Below are positions 1 through 5,654 of a DNA stretch of 8,746 nt, piece by piece. Source of the DNA: Candidatus Dormiibacterota bacterium (GTDB lineage Bacteria > Chloroflexota > Dormibacteria > UBA8260 > Bog-877); assembly GCA_003164475.1 (NCBI GenBank), contig PLTL01000266.1:1-8746 (forward strand). The letters run 5' to 3'. Positions within the stretch are counted from its first letter, which is position 1, and each line of letters begins with the position of its first letter. The notes beneath the pieces were generated by a model. That model did not search any database. It had not been told where the DNA came from and saw only the letters and a program-made list of their open reading frames with translations. The translations under genes and the position numbers were made by a program.

Positions 1-201
1 GAGAAGAGCGGTGCCTGGTTCAGCTATGGGGAGATGCGCCTGGGTCAGGGCCGGGAGAATGTCCGCGACCTGCTCCGCAGCAAGCCAGACCTCACCGCCG
101 AGATTGCCAACAAGGTGCGGCAGTCCGTCATCGGCGAGCCGGTGGCCGGACCTGACCGGACTCTGGAGGCTGAGCCTGAGGGTGTCAGCGTCCTGAGCTG
201 A
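1..201 (+). CDS. recA: RecA recombinase, C-terminal fragment (5' end outside window)
   Basis: The first 66 codons visible are the end of RecA, the ATP-dependent strand-exchange and LexA-coprotease filament protein of homologous recombination and the SOS response. The frame is open from base 1 to the TGA at 199-201. It begins [11 protein letters not shown] and continues [11 protein letters not shown], the hallmark of the RecA C-terminal domain (compare [21 protein letters not shown] of actinobacterial RecA). A predicted helix and a short tail with a few acidic residues (EAEPE) follow; this tail is less acidic than in many RecA proteins. The ATPase core with Walker motifs and the L1/L2 loops lie upstream of the window. 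No recX follows: the next gene is rny after a 170-bp gap. That gap has a small hairpin (GCCTG/CAGGC, 225-240) without a T-run and a -10-like TAGAAT (262-267) without a matching -35. Identification is secure from this segment alone. Confidence 0.95.
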   Translation, partial: EKSGAWFSYGEMRLGQGRENVRDLLRSKPDLTAEIANKVRQSVIGEPVAGPDRTLEAEPEGVSVLS

Positions 202-371
202 GGGGCGCAGCCAGAGAGCGGCCCGCCTGGACCGGCAGGCCAGCTTGGCCGTCGGTCGCGGTAGAATCTGTCCCACTTTAGTTCAATCTCCTACTCCTCC
301 GGTTCCGTGAGGAGTTGCGGTCGGGAAGGGGCGGGCACTCGTCCCTTGTCCGCCACTGCGAGGTCTCGCCG

Positions 372-1892
372 ATGGGTGCAGCAATCGTTGTATTGCTGGT
401 GGTGCTGGCGGTGCTGGCGGTTGGCGGCGTCGCCTACGGCCTCAGAGCTTCCCAGCAGGCGCAGCTGCGGCTCGAGGAGCTGGCAAGCTCGAAAGCCGGG
501 CTCGAGGCTGAAAGGAAGGCCGCCGAGTTGGAGGCCAAGGCCGAGACGCTCCGGCTCCGCGGTGAGGTGGAGCAGGAGCTCAGAGACCGGCGGAGCGAGG
601 CGCTGCACCTGGAACAGCGGATCCTGCAGCGTGAGGAGCAGCTGGACCGCCAGCAGCAGGACATCCTCCAGCGGACCGATGGCCTGGCCGCCGAGCGCGC
701 GCAGCTGGAGGAGGTGCGGATCCAGGCGGGCGCCGTCCGAGCTGCGGCCCAGACGGAATTGGAGCGAGTTTCGGGGCTCAGCCGGGAGGAGGCTCGACGG
801 GAGGTCCTCGAGACCCTGGACCGGGAGCTGGTCGCAGAGAAGGCGGATCTGATCCGCAACTCGGTGGCGGCGGCCGAGGCGGAAGCTGACGAGCGTTCTC
901 GGGAGGTGCTGGTCACCACCATTCAGCGGCACGCCGCCGACCAGACCGGCGAGACCTCGGTCTCGGTGGTCCCGCTTCCCAACGACGAGGTCAAGGGCCG
1001 GATCATCGGTCGGGAGGGGAGGAACATCCGGGCCCTGGAGTCAGCGCTCGGAGTCGACCTGATCATCGATGACACCCCGGAGTCGGTGGTGCTCAGCGGC
1101 TTCGACCCAGTGCGGCGGGAGGTTGCCCGGGTCACCCTCACCAAGCTGCTCAGCGACGGCCGCATCCATCCCACCCGGATCGAGGAGGTGGTGGTCAAGT
1201 CGAGGGAGGAGGTGGCCGCGCGGATCATGGAGGAGGGGCAGCAGGCCCTCTACGATCTCGGGCTCCAGAACGTCCATCCCGAGCTGGTCAAGCTGGTGGG
1301 CACCCTCCGCTTCCGCTACAGCTACGGGCAGAACGTCCTCGCCCATGTCAAGGAGGTCGCCTACCTGGCCGGAATGATCGCCGCCGAGATCGGGGTGGAC
1401 GAGCGGCTCGCCAAGGAGGCGGGGATGTTCCACGACATAGGGAAGGCCGTGGACCACGAGGTGGAGGGGTCCCATGCGATCATCGGCGGGGAGATCCTGC
1501 GCCGGCTGGGCCGGCACCCGGACGTGGTCGACGCGGTGCGGTGCCATCACTACGACGTGGAGCCGACCACCGCGCTGGCCTTCATAGTCCTCAGCGCCGA
1601 TGCGATCTCGGCATCTCGTCCCGGGGCGCGGCGGGAGACCCTGTCCAGCTACATCAAGCGGCTCGAGAAGCTGGAGGAGATTGCCAACGGCTTCGAGGGG
1701 GTGGAGCGGTCCTTTGCTATCCAGGCCGGCCGAGAGGTCCGGATCATGGTCAAGCCGGACCGCATCAACGATGATGCCGCGGTGGTCCTGGCCCGCGACA
1801 TCGCCCGGCGGATCGAGGGGGAGATGAGCTATCCCGGGATCATCAAGGTCACGGTGGTCAGGGAGACCCGGTCGGTCGACTACGCCAAGTAG
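372..1892 (+). CDS. rny: Ribonuclease Y, membrane-anchored endoribonuclease
   Basis: RNase Y starts mRNA decay by endonucleolytic cleavage at the inner face of the membrane, as the core nuclease of the degradosome-like network in bacteria without RNase E. The 506-residue product (B. subtilis: 520) has the full family layout. There is an N-terminal membrane anchor (about residues 3-22, rich in V, L and A), a long charged coiled coil (about 25-180), a KH RNA-binding domain with [10 protein letters not shown] at 209-218, and an HD domain with H325, the HD pair H354-D355 (HDIGK), H368, H392 and D410. The C-terminal RNase Y domain ends near [11 protein letters not shown]. All expected metal ligands are present, so it should be active. 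The ATG at 372 is chosen because it gives the typical M + hydrophobic anchor start and has GAGGT at 360-364, seven bases upstream. The frame stays open to a TTG at 315, but the extra 19 residues are polar and unlike the family. It follows recA and is not fused or truncated. Confidence 0.96.
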   Translation: MGAAIVVLLVVLAVLAVGGVAYGLRASQQAQLRLEELASSKAGLEAERKAAELEAKAETLRLRGEVEQELRDRRSEALHLEQRILQREEQLDRQQQDILQRTDGLAAERAQLEEVRIQAGAVRAAAQTELERVSGLSREEARREVLETLDRELVAEKADLIRNSVAAAEAEADERSREVLVTTIQRHAADQTGETSVSVVPLPNDEVKGRIIGREGRNIRALESALGVDLIIDDTPESVVLSGFDPVRREVARVTLTKLLSDGRIHPTRIEEVVVKSREEVAARIMEEGQQALYDLGLQNVHPELVKLVGTLRFRYSYGQNVLAHVKEVAYLAGMIAAEIGVDERLAKEAGMFHDIGKAVDHEVEGSHAIIGGEILRRLGRHPDVVDAVRCHHYDVEPTTALAFIVLSADAISASRPGARRETLSSYIKRLEKLEEIANGFEGVERSFAIQAGREVRIMVKPDRINDDAAVVLARDIARRIEGEMSYPGIIKVTVVRETRSVDYAK

Positions 1893-2124
1893 ACTTCCGC
1901 ACCTTCGGGCCACACCGTTGTGAGGAACCTGTCACAAAGGTGACGCAAGTCCGGAGAACTGTCCCGGAAGTCGAAATCCGCCGTTTAGACTACGGTGGTC
2001 CGCTGGAAGGGACGGCTTACGGTGAGGGTCAGGATAGTGCGACCGGCGACACCCATGACGGGGCTCCTCCTGCGCACGCGTGGTGGGATCTCGACGTTCG
2101 GCATGCCCGGCCCGCGCCGGGGCC
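1893..2124 (+). promoter_or_regulatory. Intergenic leader with inverted repeats before the HD-GYP gene
   Basis: This 232-bp gap between rny and the HD-GYP gene shows no convincing ORF but is rich in symmetry. TTGTGA (1918-1923) and TCACAA (1932-1937) form an inverted repeat with 8 bases between the arms. It overlaps a hairpin GTCAC-AAAG-GTGAC (1931-1944), giving three GTGA/TCAC half-sites in a row. CCGCCGT (1978-1984) pairs with ACGGTGG (1992-1998), with one G-U pair and a 7-base loop. CCCGGC (2106-2111) pairs with GCCGGG (2116-2121) immediately before the proposed ATG. These could be an operator plus a structured 5' leader. A TAGACT at 1986-1991 resembles a -10 box but has no -35 partner. 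Short repeats of this size can arise by chance in GC-rich DNA, so a regulatory role is inference. Confidence 0.3.
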
Positions 2125-3624
2125 ATGGGGCAGAGTCACTTGAGCAATAGGGGGGTCGCCAGTGTCGGCGTCGTGGAACGCCCCGCGGAGCTCGCGCCTG
2201 GGGGGACCGTGAGCCTGCGGCCGGCAGCGGCTCGGGTGGACTGGACCGCCGATCTTGCCCCCAGGCGGCGGAAGTGGGGGGTGATCGCGGTCGTGTCGGG
2301 CACCGCGATCGCGGCCGCGATCGTGGGGGTGCTCCTGATACGCCCGTCGTGGGCCAGGCAGTGGGAGACCCTGCTGGTGGTCATGGCACTGGTCGCGCTT
2401 CTGGAGCAGCGCGGAGGGGCCTCGCTGCCAATGGGCCGAGGGAGGCTCAACTTCAGCGCCAAGGCCTACGCCAGCATCGGGGCCGTCTACATCCTCGGCT
2501 TTCCCGGCGCGGCCGCCTCGGCCCTCGCCTCCTTCCTTGTCAGCGCGGTGCTGCATCGCCGGGTGGGGCTGAAGACCATCTTCAACAGCGCGATGAGCTT
2601 GCTCGTTTACGCCGCGGCGTTCTCGGCCTTTGAGGCCCTGCGGCAGCTGGCGGTTCCCGGCCAGGCGGCGAGCATCGTGTGGCTGGTCCTGGCTGGGGCA
2701 GCTGGAGGCCTGGTCGCGTGGACGGTGAATCACCTGCTCCTCGGCCTGGTCCTCGGGGCTGAGCAGGGCGCCAAACAGGTCCTGGCCCGGGCCTATCTCG
2801 AGCACGTGCTTGCCGTGTTGCCCTACTACATCGGATACGGGCTCGCCGGCCTCGGTGTGGTGGCGGCCAGCATCTGGCTGGGCTCGGTGGCGGCCAGCAT
2901 CTGGCTGGGGGCGAGCGGGGCGCTGCTCACCCTGGCGGCGCCGGTGGCCATCGTCCAGACCGCCACCAACCGGTGGATGCGCGAGCAGAATGCTCGCCTG
3001 GTGGAGGCCCGGAGCGGGTTCAACGCCACCTTGATCAGTCTGTCCAAGGCGATCGATCTCCGGGACAATGACACCGAGGGTCACTGCCGTCGGGTGGTGG
3101 AGTACTCCCTCCTGATGGGAAGGTTCCTCAGGTTCGACGATGACGAGCTGCTCCGGCTCTGTCATGGGGCCCTGCTCCACGACATCGGGAAGATCGGCAT
3201 CCCGGATGCGATCCTGCACAAGCCCGGCCCACTCACCGACGACGAGTGGCGGGTGATGCGCACCCACCCCCAGTTGGGGGCTCTGATGGTCGCCGACGTC
3301 AGGCAACTGGAACGGGCCCGAGAGGTGATCCTGAACCACCATGAACGCTTCGACGGCAAGGGCTACCCGCGGGGGCTGAAGGGGGATCAGGTCCCCCTGG
3401 CCGCCAGGGTGTTCACGATCGCCGACGCCTTCGACGCCATGATCTCGGACCGGCCGTACCGCAAGGCGATTTCCCTTGCCGAGGCGCGGGCGGAGGTGAG
3501 GCGGTGCGCTGGGACCCAGTTCGACCCAATGTGTGTGAAAGCGTTCGACAGCATCTCGGACGAGGACGTGGAGACCGTCGCAAATAAGAAAGAGCAGCCC
3601 ACCGAGGAGCTGCTCTCTCTCTGA
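2125..3624 (+). CDS. Membrane HD-GYP protein, predicted c-di-GMP phosphodiesterase
   Basis: This is a 499-residue protein with an N-terminal multi-pass membrane region (hydrophobic stretches at about 51-72, 82-93, 115-143, 152-170, 181-211, 226-253 and 265-280) and a cytoplasmic HD-GYP domain (about 300-480). HD-GYP enzymes hydrolyse the second messenger c-di-GMP. The complete signature is visible: H320, H352-D353 in HDIGKIGIPD, H381 (THPQLG), H405-H406-E407 and G413-Y414-P415 within HHERFDGKGYP, then IADAFDAM and DRPYR. Catalytic activity is therefore expected. No sensor domain is recognised; the membrane part may sense a signal. Residues 247-263 hold a perfect internal repeat (see the tandem duplication). 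The start is uncertain: ATG 2125 is the only ATG, but it has only GGGG close by. TTG 2140 and GTG 2209 (after a G-rich run) are alternatives; the GTG 2080 extension does not look coding. It lies between rny and spoVS, the position of the phosphodiesterase gene ymdB in B. subtilis. Its last codons overlap a long hairpin. Confidence 0.88.
   Translation: MGQSHLSNRGVASVGVVERPAELAPGGTVSLRPAAARVDWTADLAPRRRKWGVIAVVSGTAIAAAIVGVLLIRPSWARQWETLLVVMALVALLEQRGGASLPMGRGRLNFSAKAYASIGAVYILGFPGAAASALASFLVSAVLHRRVGLKTIFNSAMSLLVYAAAFSAFEALRQLAVPGQAASIVWLVLAGAAGGLVAWTVNHLLLGLVLGAEQGAKQVLARAYLEHVLAVLPYYIGYGLAGLGVVAASIWLGSVAASIWLGASGALLTLAAPVAIVQTATNRWMREQNARLVEARSGFNATLISLSKAIDLRDNDTEGHCRRVVEYSLLMGRFLRFDDDELLRLCHGALLHDIGKIGIPDAILHKPGPLTDDEWRVMRTHPQLGALMVADVRQLERAREVILNHHERFDGKGYPRGLKGDQVPLAARVFTIADAFDAMISDRPYRKAISLAEARAEVRRCAGTQFDPMCVKAFDSISDEDVETVANKKEQPTEELLSL
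2859..2909 (+). repeat. 27-bp in-frame tandem duplication in the HD-GYP membrane domain
   Basis: Two copies of a 24-base word (2859-2882 and 2886-2909) match at every position and are offset by 27 bases, exactly nine codons. The protein therefore reads VAASIWLGS then VAASIWLGA within a predicted transmembrane stretch. Identity at the third codon positions means the copy is recent, or that this is an assembly or read artefact. Because the period is a multiple of three, the frame is kept and nine residues are added to, or between, membrane helices. Confidence 0.93.
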
Positions 3625-3633
3625 TTTGCGGCG
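3576..3633. terminator. Long hairpin across the HD-GYP stop codon, likely bidirectional terminator
   Basis: The inner stem is AGAGCAGC (3591-3598) with GCTGCTCT (3609-3616), 8 of 8 pairs and a 10-base loop. An outer stem pairs CGTCGCAAAT (3576-3585) with ATTTGCGGCG (3624-3633), nine Watson-Crick pairs and one G-U. Between them are purine-rich AAGAA and pyrimidine-rich CTCTCTG, which can partly pair. The TGA stop of the HD-GYP gene (3622-3624) lies inside. On the plus strand the stem is followed by CTCTCTGATTT, a poor U-tract. On the minus strand it is followed by TTCTTATTT, a good one. It therefore looks like an intrinsic terminator that works at least as well for leftward transcription. Confidence 0.7.
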
Positions 3634-3664
3634 AGGGTGTTAGCTACCCCCAGCGCAGATCAGC

Positions 3665-3697
3665 TCAACCCCACTCGCTGAGTTCCCAAGTGCTCAT
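3665..3697 (-). CDS. Possible 10-residue micropeptide ORF on the minus strand
   Basis: Read leftward, ATG at 3697-3695 opens MSTWELSEWG and stops at TGA (3667-3665). A purine-rich GGGAGAGG (3713-3706) sits eight bases before the ATG, a proper ribosome binding site distance. The hairpin terminator with its U-tract lies about 30 to 90 bases downstream in the same direction. The same frame is open further upstream as a 66-residue ORF (to 3865), but that longer product looks like no known protein and has mixed, non-coding-like codon use. It could be a leader peptide, part of a small RNA, or chance. I do not recognise it. Confidence 0.15.
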   Translation of the reverse strand: MSTWELSEWG

Positions 3698-3895
3698 AGC
3701 AGTGACCTCTCCCTGAATGTTGGTAGGCGACCTTGTGACGACCGGCCCGGCGAGGACCTTCCTGCATAAAAGTAGCTCAGATTCGGATAATGTCGCGAGC
3801 GGCTCACTTCTAGATGACGAAGCGGTAACATAGGCCGGCTGGCCGCCCGCTTGGGGCAGTCCCACAGGGACGTGCCGTGGGGTTGGCGCCGGGCA

Positions 3896-3912
3896 GACGG
3901 CATGATGCCGTC
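3896..3912. promoter_or_regulatory. 17-bp perfect palindrome upstream of the MFS gene (candidate operator)
   Basis: GACGGCATGATGCCGTC has 8-base arms that match perfectly around a single central base. It ends 30 bases before the Shine-Dalgarno of the MFS gene. Size and position fit a binding site for a dimeric repressor of the TetR or MarR kind, which often control drug exporters; no such regulator gene lies in this window. As RNA it would be a 7-bp hairpin with a TGA loop, and the flanking CCGGGCAG and CTGCCGG could add an outer stem. No T-run follows, so it is not an intrinsic terminator. Confidence 0.4.
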
Positions 3913-3942
3913 CGCCGCGTAAACTGCCGGGGTTCCGCCGCT

Positions 3943-3948
3943 AGGAGG
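3943..3948 (+). promoter_or_regulatory. Ribosome binding site that fixes the TTG start of the MFS gene
   Basis: AGGAGG is a perfect Shine-Dalgarno core seven bases before TTG 3956. No other start codon lies between the in-frame TAA (3920-3922) and this TTG. The next candidate, GTG 3971, is 22 bases away. It is the strongest ribosome binding site seen in the window. Confidence 0.82.
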
Positions 3949-3955
3949 GTCCAGT

Positions 3956-5209
3956 TTGGCTGGGAGTGGAGTGCCTTGGCGGGCGCCTCTCCACGTGCCC
4001 AGGTTCCGAGCCCTCTGGCTCGCAGGGTTGCTGTCCTGGTACGGCGACTTCCTAACCCTTCCGGCCCTGATGATCATCTCCTACCGGCTGGGCGGGGAGG
4101 TCGGAGTCGGCCTGCTCTTTGTGTTCACGACCGCGCCCCTGCTGGCGCTGCTGCCGCTGGGGGGGCACCTGGGCGACCGAGGGGATCGGCGGAGGCGGCT
4201 GGTCGCTCTTGACCTGGTCAGGGCGGCGCTGGCGGGGCTGACCATCGCCGGGTCACAGGGCCATCTCCTGCTGGTGGTTCTGGTGGCAGCGGGAGGCAGC
4301 CGCTGCGCGTCGGCGCTCTACGACCCCGGAAGGCGGCGGCTGGTGGCGGTGCTGCTTCCCGAGCGGCTGGTGCCCGCCGGCAGCAGTCTGCTGTCGGTGG
4401 TGTCGGAGTCCGCCCTCCTGGTCGCGCCGGCCATAGGTGCTGGCCTCCTGTTATTCACTCGACCCACCACCCTGATCGCCCTGGACGGCGTCACGTTCAT
4501 CGCGTCGGCGGCGCTGATGGGCAGAGTCGGGCGTCAGCCGGCACCATGGGGGCCGCGGGGGTACACCCGGCAGCCCATCTGGAGGGCGCTGGGCCGCGGC
4601 TTTTCGCTCCTACTGATGGAGTCCACCACCAGGCTCTTCGTGATCCAGGCGACCTTGGGGGCCGCTCTGGCCAGCGTTGTTCAGGTCTACTTTGTGCCAC
4701 TCGCCAGGTACGCCTTCCACGTGGGCAGCAGCCAGGTGGGAGTCATGTACGTGCTCGTGGGCGGGGCATCCCTGCTGGGCAGCGCGGTGGCTGTGCGCCT
4801 GCCGGAGGTGCGGCGCCGGAGCATCGTGCTCCTCGGCTACTTCCACCTGGTGGTGGTGGTCATGGTGGGTGCGCTGTTGGGGGCCTGGGTCGTGGTGGTG
4901 GCGTTGGTGGCTTTCGCCGGCAGCGGAGCCCTCCAAGAGGTGTGGGGCTTCAACAGGATTCAGGTCCGAACCACCCGGGACGGTGTGGGGCAGGCGATGG
5001 GCTCGGCCCTGTGGTGCATGTATCTCGGCCGGGTGCTGGGCGCGGCATTGGCAACGTGGGGTACCACTCACCTGCAGCGGGGTGACTTCCTGTTCCTCCT
5101 GGCCGGGTGCGCCGTCGTCGTCTGCCTGCTGGTCAGCGTCGGAGGCCAGCTGGCGTGGCGCCGCAACCACGCCAGCTGGCCTCCGGTCGGGCCGCCGCTG
5201 CCCTTCTAG
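3956..5209 (+). CDS. MFS transporter, predicted drug or metabolite exporter
   Basis: This is a 417-residue membrane protein with about twelve hydrophobic segments in two halves (about 17-190 and 215-400), the usual size for a 12-TM major facilitator exporter driven by the proton gradient. Between helices 2 and 3 lies the MFS motif A in the form GGHLGDRGDRRRR (69-81), and the half ends with SALYDPGRRR and PAIGAGLLL, like the EntS/MFS_3 type of efflux proteins. The substrate cannot be told from sequence. The start is TTG, supported by a perfect AGGAGG. The gene has its own long 5' region with a 17-bp palindrome and ends 83 bases before spoVS. It is not part of the conserved recA-rny-spoVS-miaB-mutS core, so it is likely an accessory insertion. 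Codon composition is as GC-rich as the neighbours, giving no sign of recent transfer. The C-terminal tail (401-417) is short and proline-rich. Confidence 0.85.
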   Translation: MAGSGVPWRAPLHVPRFRALWLAGLLSWYGDFLTLPALMIISYRLGGEVGVGLLFVFTTAPLLALLPLGGHLGDRGDRRRRLVALDLVRAALAGLTIAGSQGHLLLVVLVAAGGSRCASALYDPGRRRLVAVLLPERLVPAGSSLLSVVSESALLVAPAIGAGLLLFTRPTTLIALDGVTFIASAALMGRVGRQPAPWGPRGYTRQPIWRALGRGFSLLLMESTTRLFVIQATLGAALASVVQVYFVPLARYAFHVGSSQVGVMYVLVGGASLLGSAVAVRLPEVRRRSIVLLGYFHLVVVVMVGALLGAWVVVVALVAFAGSGALQEVWGFNRIQVRTTRDGVGQAMGSALWCMYLGRVLGAALATWGTTHLQRGDFLFLLAGCAVVVCLLVSVGGQLAWRRNHASWPPVGPPLPF

Positions 5210-5292
5210 CCTTAGAATTCCCCTCACAACCCAGGATGTTGTCCATCTTGCCAATTCCCCCCTCATCCACCGGCGGGAGCGCCGCCACCCCA

Positions 5293-5553
5293 GTGGAAGT
5301 ACTCAAGGTCTCAGCCACCTCGCAGCCGGTGCGGGTTGCCGGGGCGATCGCGGGCGTGGTCCGGACCCATCACCGGGTCGAGATCCAGGCGATCGGGGCG
5401 GGGGCGATCAACCAGGCGGTCAAGGCGATCGCGATCTCTCGCGGGTATGTGGCGCCGGGAGGGCTTGAGCTGGTCTGCATACCCTCATTCATCGATATCG
5501 CCATCGATGGGGAGGAGCGAACCGGTATGCGCCTCATCGTGGAAACCCGCTGA
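5293..5553 (+). CDS. spoVS: SpoVS family protein
   Basis: This 86-residue protein is the same length as B. subtilis SpoVS and aligns along its whole length: MEVLKVSATSQPVRVAGAIA, then EIQAIGAGAINQAVKAIAIS, then a C-terminal part with IPSFIDIAIDGEERTG and LIVETR. SpoVS affects septation and stage V of sporulation in Bacillus, but the family is widespread in non-sporulating bacteria and its fold has been compared to Alba-type nucleic-acid-binding proteins; a regulatory nucleic-acid-binding role is the best guess. The GTG at 5293 is chosen by homology. Its ribosome binding site is weak (GGGAG 5275-5279, 13 bases away). An in-frame ATG at 5236 would add 19 residues (MLSILPIPPSSTGGSAATP) unlike the family. 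The 83-base upstream gap has a direct repeat AATTCCCC (5216, 5253) and a -10-like TAGAAT (5213-5218). The gene sits between the MFS gene and miaB, as expected from the rny-spoVS-miaB order. No endospore genes are visible here. Confidence 0.93.
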   Translation: MEVLKVSATSQPVRVAGAIAGVVRTHHRVEIQAIGAGAINQAVKAIAISRGYVAPGGLELVCIPSFIDIAIDGEERTGMRLIVETR

Positions 5554-5633
5554 CCGGACGAGCCGGTCCCAGGTCGGTCTTCAGCCCGCTGCCGCTGCTG
5601 GAGGCTCGTCCTCGGCGGGCCCCCATCACCGCC
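5553..5633 (+). promoter_or_regulatory. Alternative hairpins between spoVS and miaB (candidate attenuator)
   Basis: ACCGG (5553-5557) pairs with CCGGT (5563-5567) around a 5-base loop. The same bases are also part of GGACGAGCC (5556-5564), which pairs perfectly over 9 bp with GGCTCGTCC (5603-5611). The two folds exclude each other. A third hairpin GGCGG (5614-5618) / CCGCC (5629-5633) follows. No U-tract is present, so termination would have to be Rho-dependent, or the structures may act on mRNA stability or translation of miaB. The pairings are seen in the sequence; regulation is inference. Confidence 0.3.
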
Positions 5634-5654
5634 CCGGGGGACAGGGCGCCACGG

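Larger units (their letters stand above)
3625..3955. other. 331-bp lower-GC intergenic region before the MFS gene
   Basis: No sizeable gene is convincing here. A hand count for 3661-3840 gives 101 G or C in 180 (56%), below the flanking genes. Items seen: a plus-strand -10-like GATAAT (3786-3791) with a weak TGCATA 17 bases upstream; a hairpin CCCAC-A-GG / CC-GTGGG (3861-3881); a 17-bp palindrome (3896-3912); and the ribosome binding site of the MFS gene. On the minus strand there is a tiny ORF with its own ribosome binding site (3665-3697) and the strong-side terminator at 3576-3633. A stop (TAA 3920-3922) in the MFS frame shows that the transporter cannot begin further upstream. The region most likely holds the MFS promoter and leader, perhaps with a short leftward transcript. 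Confidence 0.6.

Noticed and set aside
1041..1913. 290-residue minus-strand frame opposite rny
   Set aside because: It is a shadow of the RNase Y KH/HD region, and the sense strand is unambiguous.
1925..2030. Possible c-di-GMP (GEMM-I) riboswitch before the HD-GYP gene, because of GTGACGCAAG after a hairpin
   Set aside because: The GNRA tetraloop hairpin, the full ACGCAAAGCC segment and the 3' AGCGGGGUU-like part are missing. A covariance-model search could settle it; from reading alone it does not fit.
1940..2143. 67-residue plus-strand ORF in the rny/HD-GYP gap
   Set aside because: It has a GTG start without a ribosome binding site, atypical composition and overlap with the HD-GYP start.
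2029..3342. 437-residue open frame on the minus strand opposite the HD-GYP gene
   Set aside because: It is the antisense shadow of a GC-rich coding region whose plus-strand product has complete HD-GYP motifs. The shadow product is H/P/R-rich and shows no family features.
3694..4077. 127-residue minus-strand frame across the MFS start
   Set aside because: It has no recognisable domain or good ribosome binding site, and half of it is antisense to the MFS gene.
4849..4905. Run of GTG/GGT triplets looking like a simple repeat
   Set aside because: It encodes the valine-rich transmembrane helices of the MFS protein; it is irregular and explained by coding.
5233..5255. Sigma-H-like promoter before spoVS (AGGATGT ... 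AAT)
   Set aside because: The spacing is 11 and only part of the -10 matches. Sigma-H control is established in Bacillus and cannot be assumed in this lineage.
5236..5292. Upstream ATG for spoVS
   Set aside because: The 19 added residues are absent from the SpoVS family, while GTG 5293 gives exactly the usual 86-residue protein.
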